NCBI GenBank assembly: GCA_013115135.1 | Contig: JABANP010000964.1 | Coordinates: 1-10,251, forward strand | Reading direction: 5' to 3' | DNA from: Perkinsus olseni | Lineage: Eukaryota > Perkinsozoa > Perkinsida > Perkinsidae | Length of the DNA stretch: 10,251 nt | Shown: piece by piece, positions 1 through 5,764 of the stretch | Position numbering within the stretch: position 1 is the stretch's first letter | How the letters are laid out: every line of letters starts with the position of its first letter | Position numbers and translations under genes: made by a program | The notes under the pieces: generated by a model | Database searches by the model: none | The model's input: the letters and a program-made list of their open reading frames with translations, nothing else | What the model was told of the DNA's origin: nothing

Positions 1-111
1 AGTATACGAGGGGCCTCTGCCGTGCAAACCGTCTCGTGCTGCTGCTGAGCGGCCTACGGCCGAGTCCAATGCAGTACAACAGTCCCTACACCCGTATCAT
101 CATCATACATG

Positions 112-297
112 TCAAATCGTCCCAAAATCGTCAGCTCGCTCGAGCTCAAAATCCACATAAATACTGGGCGCGCGCGGCAGCTGCTACTTGTCGCCGTACA
201 ACTCGTTGCGCAACACAAACCGTGGGTGAGCTTGCAGGTAGTAGTTATAGCAGTGGACAAACGAACCTCGAGTCAGGGAGGCTCGAACCGCAAGTCA
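112..297 (-). CDS. Possible coding stretch with one 24-base intron
   Basis: Read on the minus strand from an in-frame TGA near 297 down to the TGA at 112-114, the frame is interrupted by a single TAG. That TAG lies inside a candidate 24-base intron (164-187) with GTAGCAG at its 5' end and CCCAG at its 3' end; removing it keeps the frame. The reading includes YNYYLQAHPRFVLRNELYGD before the intron and IYVDFELERADDFGTI after it, which has coding-like composition. I do not recognise a family and see no start codon. Another minus-strand frame is open over the same bases (54-260), so the frame choice is uncertain. It could be a short exon of a gene that continues elsewhere, or chance. Confidence 0.3.
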
Positions 298-315
298 GGG
301 AGGCTCGAACCGCAA
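272..315. repeat. Perfect 22-base tandem repeat, two copies
   Basis: The unit gtcagggaggctcgaaccgc plus aa occurs at 272-293 and again, without change, at 294-315. Because 22 is not a multiple of three, the second copy shifts every reading frame through it. The complementary strand contains GGTTCGAGCC twice, which resembles a Pol III B box, but no tRNA fold surrounds it. Confidence 0.9.
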
Positions 316-476
316 ACTGAATGCGAAGTCTGAAAAGTCTACAATTCCGGAGATAAGCCAAGGTTAGGGCACGCAAGTACTGTACATAGCTTGAGCGGAG
401 CGAACCGTTGCACCAAATTGCCACCAATACAAAGGCGGGCGAAGGTAACACGAGTTCCTCCCGCATACTGAAGTAT

Positions 477-513
477 GTGCAAACAGGGAAGTATGATACT
501 TCCCTGTTTGCAC
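477..513. repeat. Perfect 37-base palindrome
   Basis: The left arm gtgcaaacagggaagtat (477-494) is the exact reverse complement of 496-513, with a single base, g495, at the centre. All 18 pairs match. The octamer gaagtatg also occurs at 470-477 and in near-copy at 488-495, so the left arm sits between two similar short direct repeats. An RNA from either strand would form an 18-pair hairpin with almost no loop. Confidence 0.95.
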
Positions 514-628
514 CTCCAAGCACTCGCCTTTCCCTTCGTGCCCTCCAAGTCCAATTTCCCTCCCGCCAATCCCCTGTCAGCAGAACTGACTACGCGGCTT
601 CTCAGTGGGTTGCAAACTAGGAACCTCC

Positions 629-649
629 GGTCACCGGAGTCCGGTGATC
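629..649. repeat. Inverted repeat with single-base centre
   Basis: Eight perfect pairs flank g639 (631-638 against 640-647), and a G-T wobble followed by a G-C pair extends this to 629-649. No coding role is apparent. Confidence 0.8.
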
Positions 650-905
650 AACCATCTCTGCGTTCCTGGTGTTCTTAACGAAGATGTTACGTTTCCAAGT
701 CAACTTCAACACAAGGTTGGCAAAACGCGGAAAACCTTCTGTATGCGTCCAACTTACACCGAGCGGATCACGCCCATTAACGCGTTACCAACTCCTCATT
801 CATGGAGATAAACTCCGGTTAGTAATCGGCAAGGCAAAAGTAATCAGATGTTGAGACGAACAAATGGGAAACAACAGTGCAACGCGACTTCGACGAGCAC
901 GATGT

Positions 906-930
906 CGACCGACTAACTTAGGTTCGGTCG
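906..930. repeat. Imperfect inverted repeat
   Basis: The arm cgaccgactaa (906-916) pairs with 918-930 around c917, with a two-base bulge (922-923). That gives 11 pairs in a hairpin with a one-base centre. Confidence 0.7.
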
Positions 931-1017
931 CCTGAAGAACTAGTTAGACAACAGTGAATAGAAGAATTCTTGAAAACAGTCTGTAGAATGGAAACGTTAC
1001 GTATCACTGAGCTTAAG

Positions 1018-1036
1018 CGTCGCTAAATTAGCGACG
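1018..1036. repeat. Perfect 19-base palindrome
   Basis: The arm cgtcgctaa (1018-1026) pairs fully with ttagcgacg (1028-1036) around a1027. It lies about 60 bases beyond the stop codon of the minus-strand protease relic, so it might fold in a 3' untranslated region. That role is only a guess. Confidence 0.85.
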
Positions 1037-1096
1037 ACTTTTAGTAATAGGAACTCCGAATCGGGGCCTAGACAGCGCTTTCCTCGGAAGGACGAC

Positions 1097-1395
1097 TCAG
1101 CGGGGGGCCAATGGACGTCTAGGTTCGGGTGGGGGGGGGGTCTCCTCATAAGTGCGTGTCGACGAGGGGACCAACTGGGTTGTAGGCTTCGGCGAGGGGA
1201 TCAACCAACTCAACCATGGGGGCAAGGTCAGTTTCGGCGAGACGGTCGAAGTAGTTGTAGGTTCCGTCGAGGGCACCAACTCAGTTGTAGATTTCGGTTG
1301 GGTGGTAGACGGAGTTGTAGGTTTCGGTGGGGCGGTAGACGGAAACGTAGCCGTAATTTCAGCCAATTTCTCAGCTCTACTCGCGTCTACTACGC
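1097..1395 (-). repeat. Thr/Pro-rich degenerate repeats encoding the protease C-terminal tail
   Basis: In the frame that ends at the TGA at 1097-1099, the tail after GVVDASRA consists of imperfect units built from PKPTT, TTELVPSTEPTT and PTTQLVPSS. At DNA level a block of about 30 bases recurs near 1157-1193 and 1264-1297. Such low-complexity tails are common as linkers or stalks after protease domains. The stretch ends in a run of ten G at 1131-1140 (proline codons on the minus strand), where a length error would alter the frame. Confidence 0.75.
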
Positions 1396-1732
1396 CAAAA
1401 TGCGAGAAAACCTGAAAAGTTGCTCCTATGAGCGAGTCGGCCGCGTTCATCACTGCCAGCGACGCACAACGTGTCCAGTCTCTCGGTGTATGAGCACGGG
1501 AAACGCTTCCTTTGGGTGATGTCGCGTCCTCCGTTTCCAGCAGCCGTGACGACGAGATGACCAAGCTGGGCAGCTCTCTCTATCGCCTTCCCGAGTACTG
1601 GGCTGGGACGACTACTGGCAAAGGCAATGCAGGACACATTCACACCATTGTCGAGAGCATAGTTGAGCCCTTTGGCCAACTTGGCGAGAGGAGCGGAGCC
1701 TTCCGAGTTGGTGACCTTGATGGGTATCATCT

Positions 1733-1790
1733 TCACGTCAGCGATACCTGCTTAGCAGGTATCGCTGGCGTGACTTAGCAGGTCCTGCTA
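1733..1790. repeat. Double palindrome created by an insertion in the subtilase core
   Basis: Bases 1740-1766 form a perfect 27-base palindrome, arm agcgatacctgct around t1753. With one mismatch it extends to 1733-1773 (20-base arms). Directly beside it, 1776-1790 is a second perfect palindrome (tagcagg, t, cctgcta). On the minus strand these result from 37 extra bases between GCAGG and TATCGCTGACG. If they are ignored, the conserved GIAG block reads directly into IADVKMIPIKV. The insert is largely the reverse complement of the gene sequence just downstream. Confidence 0.85.
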
Positions 1791-2053
1791 TGCCGATACT
1801 GTTATTGATCGTGGCTCCTATGAGACCGGCAACGAACGTGCCATGGTCCAACAAAACGTCACTGGTATCATTATTATTCGTGGAAGGTGTAACCGCGGAC
1901 ACCTCCTGTGCTAGAAGTGAGAATATTTTCCCGCAAGTCGTCATGCTCGTAGTCAATACCCGAGTCAACGACGGCAACAACAACTGTTTTCAAGCGACTG
2001 GCCCTTTTCCATTCTCTCCATGCTTCCTTCATACCAATAGCTTCGAGGTTCCA

Positions 2054-2082
2054 CTGTCGATCAGAGAGAACTTGTCATTCAC
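2054..2082 (-). other. Candidate 29-base intron in the subtilase relic
   Basis: On the minus strand this begins GTGAATG, contains a pyrimidine run (ttctctct) and ends GACAG. Removing it joins, phase 0 to phase 0, the Thr-rich linker ending ISKLG to WNLEAIGMKEAW of the catalytic domain, which otherwise lie in different frames. A two-base slip in the CT run is the alternative explanation. Confidence 0.5.
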
Positions 2083-2633
2083 GCCGAGTTTGGATATAGT
2101 TGGCTCGGTTGGGGTTGGAGTGGTCGCAGTCGTTGTTGTCGACCGTTCTTTCTTTTTTTTCTTTGTCTTGGTATTCCCCCGGCGGGCTCAAATTCAAAAT
2201 TGGGGTCACACAGAACTTCCACTTCAAGCGTCTCGGCGTCGAAAGACAAGTACTGGCACATCTCCTGTCGAGTGGCGTTACAGAGGATCGAACCTGTGTC
2301 GATCACTTGCACGCCCAACGTGAGCATCGTGTCCACCGCTGGCTTGTTTGATAAACAGTCCACGACCTTCCTTTCAGAGGGGCTAAGTCGTCTACCACAA
2401 TCCAACCGAGTAGCTAGCATTAGGGGCACTGAGCGTACATCAACCATAGGGGAGATGGACGTAGCCAATGACCGTGATGATGACGAGATTCTGCTGAGGG
2501 ACACAATGGTCCGGTCGTCGGCGATTTCTGCCCTCGAAGGGATTAGATGCGCCAGATCGAGAATGACCAGTAACAGCATGATGACGAGGATGAAGAATTT
2601 AAATGCCCAGTAAGGTGATGAAGAGGGTTCATT

Positions 2634-2671
2634 GACCCGCAACGCCGTCGCTCGCTTCCTTCGATCCAGGG
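2634..2671. repeat. Direct repeat, copy 1 (partner 2828-2866)
   Basis: This 38-base block matches 2828-2866 except for one substitution and one extra base; the copies start 194 bases apart. On the minus strand copy 1 encodes DRRKRATALRV just before the membrane anchor of the protease relic. Confidence 0.9.
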
Positions 2672-2827
2672 AGCTGGGACACGTAGCCGCTTCTGACACC
2701 TCTAGCCACACTAGCCGTACAATAGCTCCTGTTGGTAGTGAGGTACGGGCAAACTCTCGCTGGCTTCACAGTCCGTCTCACCTGTCGCCCACCCCAAGGC
2801 CCAAACAGCATTGCCGAGCTCGGATTG

Positions 2828-2866
2828 GACCCGCAACGCCGTCGCTCGCTCCCTTCGATGCCAGGG
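2828..2866. repeat. Direct repeat, copy 2 (partner 2634-2671)
   Basis: The second copy encodes HRRERATALRV on the minus strand, followed by QSELGNAVWALGWATG and a GTGAG donor at 2781. Both copies can lie in one spliced frame through the intron 2729-2781, which suggests an internal duplication of a basic N-terminal segment or of a small exon. Confidence 0.85.
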
Positions 2867-3041
2867 CGCCCAGGGAAAAAGTTCTAACGAGCTGGCGAAT
2901 TTTGGGGAAAAACCATATTTCTAAAGAAAGTTGCCATTTTCTAAAGAAGTTTCGCGCTCGCCCGGGAGAGGATTGGGACTACGCTTTTGACTCTCGGATA
3001 ACCTATGACCTATAACCCTAGGCCTTCGGGTTTGAGGTGAT

Positions 3042-3060
3042 GGTCGCCCGAAGGGCGACC
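3042..3060. repeat. GC-rich hairpin
   Basis: The arm ggtcgccc (3042-3049) pairs perfectly with gggcgacc (3053-3060) around gaa. No T run follows, so there is no reason to call a terminator. Confidence 0.8.
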
Positions 3061-3140
3061 TGAGTCGGGTTTCGGGTTGACGGGGGTTACGGTCAGTACT
3101 CCACTAGGTCTGTTTTTCTTCAGTTTTTCTCCTTCTTTAG

Positions 3141-3200
3141 ATTTTCGCCCTCTCGCTTAAATTTTCGCCCTCTCGCTTAGATTTTCACCGTCTACCTCCT
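3141..3200. repeat. 20-base tandem repeat, two full copies plus a diverged one
   Basis: Units attttcgccctctcgcttaa (3141-3160) and attttcgccctctcgcttag (3161-3180) differ at the last base. The third, 3181-3200, keeps only its first half well. They are pyrimidine-rich and lie between genes. Confidence 0.9.
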
Positions 3201-3209
3201 CGGCCAGGT

Positions 3210-3422
3210 TCATGCTCCTGGGTCATCGACGAAGTATGCGAACAAGTTGAACGCAGGGGGACGCCGGGGTGTCAGATTCCACGTGAACTTGAGTATAGCT
3301 CCAAGCTTGTTATGTTTGTGAAAGCGGAGGTAAATAGGATAATAGTCGACACCAGAGTGAACCTCCGAATTCTGAGTAATCCACGCTGGTTCCCATGCAC
3401 CCGCCAGTGGACTGGCAGACAT
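3210..3422 (-). CDS. Possible PA14/GLEYA-like domain fragment
   Basis: An open frame of 70 codons starts with ATG (3420-3422) and ends in TGA (3210-3212). It reads WEPAW early, then a pattern of the form V-x-S-G-V-D-Y-Y-P-I-Y-L-R-F followed by GAILKFTW. The G-x-Y-Y-P-I strand followed by a small-residue turn and an L-x-F-x-W strand resembles the C-terminal part of PA14 or GLEYA carbohydrate-binding domains. The N-terminal half of such a domain is not evident. The frame upstream contains a TGA near 3470 that a small intron could remove, so this may be the last exon of a gene or a relic. The assignment rests on pattern memory only. Confidence 0.33.
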   Translation of the reverse strand: MSASPLAGAWEPAWITQNSEVHSGVDYYPIYLRFHKHNKLGAILKFTWNLTPRRPPAFNLFAYFVDDPGA

Positions 3423-3691
3423 GTTACTACAGTCGCTACTACGATTGGAAGGGCTAGACAGAGCTGATGGTCAGGTTGGACTCCGGACGCTGGTCTCGCC
3501 GTGTTCTTTTCTCGCATCGCAACTGTACAAGATTCGCTATCGGTGTTCGATAGACCTCTGCCGGGTCGAGTCGATCTGTCTCACGAGAACTCACTCGCTC
3601 TAGAACTCACGAGAACTCTACTGAATACCCCCCACGGTTATGGAACGGCGATGTCCAGAATCGAGGTAGGACCTTCTCCGGCCCTCTCCAC
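3423..3691. other. Stretch between the minus-strand fragment and gene A
   Basis: A plus-strand frame (3501-3665) and a minus-strand frame (3607-3675, ending at a GTGAG-like donor) are both open and have partly coding-like composition. I could not place either in a gene with confidence. The region may hold the shared upstream sequence of the two divergent units. I see no recognisable promoter motif. Confidence 0.35.
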
Positions 3692-5764
3692 ATGCCCTCT
3701 GCATCTGCCAATGCTGCCCCCACCCTGCCCGCCGGCCTCTCGTGTCTAGCACTGAGACGTGAACTCGCGGAGTCGAACCATCTAGAATCGCTAGAAGAAA
3801 ATCTATCACAGCTCGAGAGGTGACGGCTGCCCCCAGTGAACCGATCAGCCGTTGAAGGTGAACCTGCAGGTACGCCGTTGACCAAAATGTGCCTCTGGAG
3901 ACATCCCCTGCCTACACCGGTCGGGACAGCATTCCGTTGCGCTTCAAGGTGGGGTCTCCGGGGTCTGTTATCAGGATCATTCGGTTAACCCAGGCTCTGT
4001 TCTCTGAGAACGGCCCTGATCAGTCAAGGCTGCTCGTCCCTGATGTACTGCGAGCTGCTATAGCAATGGAGGACTCTGAGGTTAGTCGAGAGATACTCAC
4101 GCGCGGGCTCACTCGTGTTCCGCTTCGGAACGCTGTACCCGGGGATCGATAATAGGAAAAGCGATATTGATACCGGAATGCTGCTATCGGTACAATACTG
4201 CTCCCCCAGGTTATCAACGGACTTGTCCAGTCTCGAGACCCTCAACTACTCCAGCTGCGGAACAGGCTCTTGCTGGCGTAGTTAGCCACTGTTGGTGGTG
4301 AGGGCAGTAGGTGATCTTACGCAGGTATAATGAAGTTCGACGTCCCCTGGCTGCGTACTTGTCCGGCAACGCATCCAAAATTGCCGTCAAGTGTATTTCC
4401 GAGCTGTGGCAAGCCTGGGTCGAGTTCGAGAAGGCCTGGCTGTAGGCTGGCCGTCAACAGCGGCGGCCTATCCTCTCTCTCCCCGTTCCCGTCAGATACG
4501 AAGAAGAGTCGCACGTGGTAGCGTCCTTCCAGCCTCTCGTTGACGTCCTTCTGGCAGTCGAGCCGTTCCTGAGGTCTAGGGGTAAATCGTCAAAAACTAT
4601 TCGACCGCCCAGTAGGGTGTGGTGTTTTTAGGACGGGAACGCGTCTTGCCACATCCGAGGAGTGAGAAACAGAAAGTTAATTCAGTTATGATGCTGGAGG
4701 TTAGTGACTTTCTGGACGCAGCTTTCTTTCTCCTGAGCTGAAGGCAAGGCTCGAACCCAGGTTTCTTAGGCCATCTGCAGCGCCTTGCCAAGGCTAACGG
4801 CCGTCCTGGTGCCAGCGGTGGACAGATGCCTTTTCTTCGACCCGGTGCTTCTACTACTGGCAGAGTGGGCCGGGTTTCGGGGAAATCCTAGTAAAGCGAA
4901 CGGTGGTGTCAGGCACGTGCAAGGCCGTCTTCGAGGAACTATCAGTCCGGAATATCACGATGAAATTCGTGAGCGGAGCGAGGCATTGCCTGGCCGCCTT
5001 TTGTCCTACATTGATTGATAGGTCTGGCACAAACCGTAGCCGAGGAATGCTGCGACGTAGCAGTGGCTCCACTTGACCGGCCGATGTCTACAGGCTCGGT
5101 GTGGAGTCAACCGGGACAGCCTGCGTTTCTTGCGAAAGCGTTGTGCTCCTCATCGCTGATGAGCCCGCAGGATTCGGTAATGGGGACGTATCCCAGATGG
5201 AGTGCGATATTGGCAGCTATCCTCAGCGACTCGTCACATCCCTGGCGGGATTGTCCCAGGCCGATTTTACCCAGCTTCGCTCCGCCGGAGTGGACCTCAT
5301 CGGTTGCTGCCGGAAGCAAGGCGCTCTCGAAGTGGGGTTGAGCAAGCAGTCTCTGCCCATCGACGGAAACCTATCAGGAATACGCGCTCAAGGCTGTCGG
5401 GCATATCGCAAGTCGAGGGACACAGGGGAAACGCGGAAGCCTAGCACAGTCGTCCGTTGGGGTGGGAAATGCTTGGTGGAATTTGTGATGCACGAGGCAG
5501 TGTTCTCAGGCCCATCGAGCCGACAATCTCACAGCCGGGTTGCTGAGACGATTCGATCAGCTCCTCGACGTGCTGTTGTCGATGAAGAGCACGCTGGAGC
5601 ACATACCTGCTGATCTTTCGACGTACCACCCACGCCTCGAGACCATTCGGTGATCCTCACTGACGTTCCTCAGGCACCCGAGGTTACCAGCTGCGGTAGT
5701 TGCCTTTAATACTGCCTACAAGAGAGCCGCACGACTTTACATGGAACCTGATAATTTACTTTGA
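3692..5764 (+). CDS. Gene A: helix-rich protein of unknown function, 11 exons
   Basis: I do not recognise the family. Exons proposed: 3692-3819, 3870-4080, 4210-4277, 4325-4441, 4496-4573, 4781-4890, 4913-5021, 5094-5331, 5378-5461, 5510-5649, 5674-5764. They total 1374 bases (457 codons plus TGA). Every junction is GT-AG, and all were chosen to leave stop-prone stretches and join coding-like frames; introns range from 22 to 207 bases. The start is ATGCCC at 3692. The product begins with an Ala/Pro-rich leader, then a charged, heptad-like helix (RELAESNHLESLEENLSQLE). Leu-rich helices follow, with a hydrophobic stretch (VLVPAVDRCLFFDPVLLLLAEW) that could be buried or membrane-associated, then a Cys pair (CVSCE) and a final Leu-rich helix (LLRRFDQLLDVLLSMKSTLE). 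The donors at 4574 and 5022 both begin GTCT. The 4574-4780 intron is the least certain, because GTAA at 4582 is a rival donor. The gene may continue into gene B. Confidence 0.6.
4891..4912 (+). other. Candidate 22-base intron in gene A
   Basis: It starts GTAAAG and ends GTGTCAG. Removing it joins GFRGNPS to STCKAVFEELSVRNITMKF, a frame that then stays open to the next donor at 5022. Without removal the frame is also open, to the TGA at 5016-5018, so the intron is an inference from how well the later exons connect. Confidence 0.5.
5650..5673 (+). other. Candidate 24-base intron in gene A
   Basis: It starts GTGATCC, has a pyrimidine-rich second half and ends CCTCAG. It contains an in-frame TGA immediately after the donor, and its removal keeps the frame, joining HPRLETIR to HPRLPAAVVAF. 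A longer version ending at 5682 (33 bases) also keeps the frame. Confidence 0.55.

Larger units (their letters stand above)
316..1096. other. Stretch without a supportable gene
   Basis: I could not assemble a convincing gene here. Open frames exist on the minus strand (245-523 and 339-569), but they are short, lack recognisable motifs and end at stops that no clear intron removes. The stretch does hold inverted repeats listed separately (477-513, 629-649, 906-930, 1018-1036) and a 10-base even palindrome, aagaattctt, near 963. It may be the downstream flank of the protease relic on the minus strand. Confidence 0.5.
1097..2868 (-). pseudogene. Broken subtilisin-like serine protease (peptidase S8)
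   Basis: Subtilases cleave peptide bonds with an Asp-His-Ser triad, normally after secretion and removal of a propeptide. On the minus strand, in order, I see: a basic N-terminal stretch; a hydrophobic anchor (FFILVIMLLLVILDLAHLI, about 2545-2605); a prodomain-like region; a Thr-rich linker; WNLEAIGMKEAW; the Asp motif VVAVVDSGIDYE (DSG at 1958-1966); the His motif DHGTFVAGLIG (HGT at 1837-1845); MIPIKVTNSEG; and the oxyanion-Asn motif AAGNGG (1533-1544). After SNFS the reading passes within about a dozen codons to GVVDASRA, which normally lies beyond the active Ser, so the GTSMA-type segment is missing. Between Asp and His a single-base frameshift lies in an AAT run (about 1868-1880), and a 37-base insertion breaks the core near 1747-1783. 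Plausible introns are 2729-2781, 2054-2082 (29 bases) and perhaps 2167-2216. The start is not resolved. A non-proteolytic product or assembly errors are alternatives, but the missing Ser block argues for a pseudogene. Confidence 0.85.
2869..3209. other. Intergenic stretch with hairpin and tandem repeat
   Basis: I see no gene here. The stretch contains two near-identical ttctaaagaa blocks (about 2918 and 2939), a G-rich part with repeated gggttt-like words (about 3025-3090), the hairpin 3042-3060 and the tandem repeat 3141-3200. The upstream end of the protease relic may extend into its first bases: an open minus-strand frame continues to a TAG near 2919-2921 with an adjoining CTTTAG acceptor. 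Confidence 0.5.

Noticed and set aside
1790..2323. 177-codon plus-strand open frame
   Set aside because: It lies opposite the subtilase relic, where the minus strand shows unmistakable S8 motifs; it has no motif of its own.
3010..3095. Telomere-like repeat (gggttt words)
   Set aside because: The words are irregular, never repeat in tandem and lie between genes; they do not form a telomeric array.
3607..3885. 92-codon minus-strand open frame
   Set aside because: It overlaps the first exons of gene A on the plus strand, whose frame is better coding sequence with a start codon and a matching intron. The minus frame is probably a shadow.
4741..4800. tRNA-like sequence on the minus strand with GGGTTCGAGCC, an A-box-like word and 8-base complementary ends (4743-4750 with 4782-4789)
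   Set aside because: No anticodon arm or proper T stem can be drawn, the length between the paired ends is far too short for a tRNA, and the right end overlaps coding sequence of gene A exon 6. At most it is a chance B box or a SINE scrap.
5015..5341. 108-codon plus-strand frame as the coding frame of gene A here
   Set aside because: Part of it looks coding, but the competing frame from 5094 joins in phase to exons on both sides through GT-AG introns, and its peptide (GDVSQMECDIGSYPQRL) is more protein-like. The first part of the rejected frame (5018-5093) is intronic in this model.
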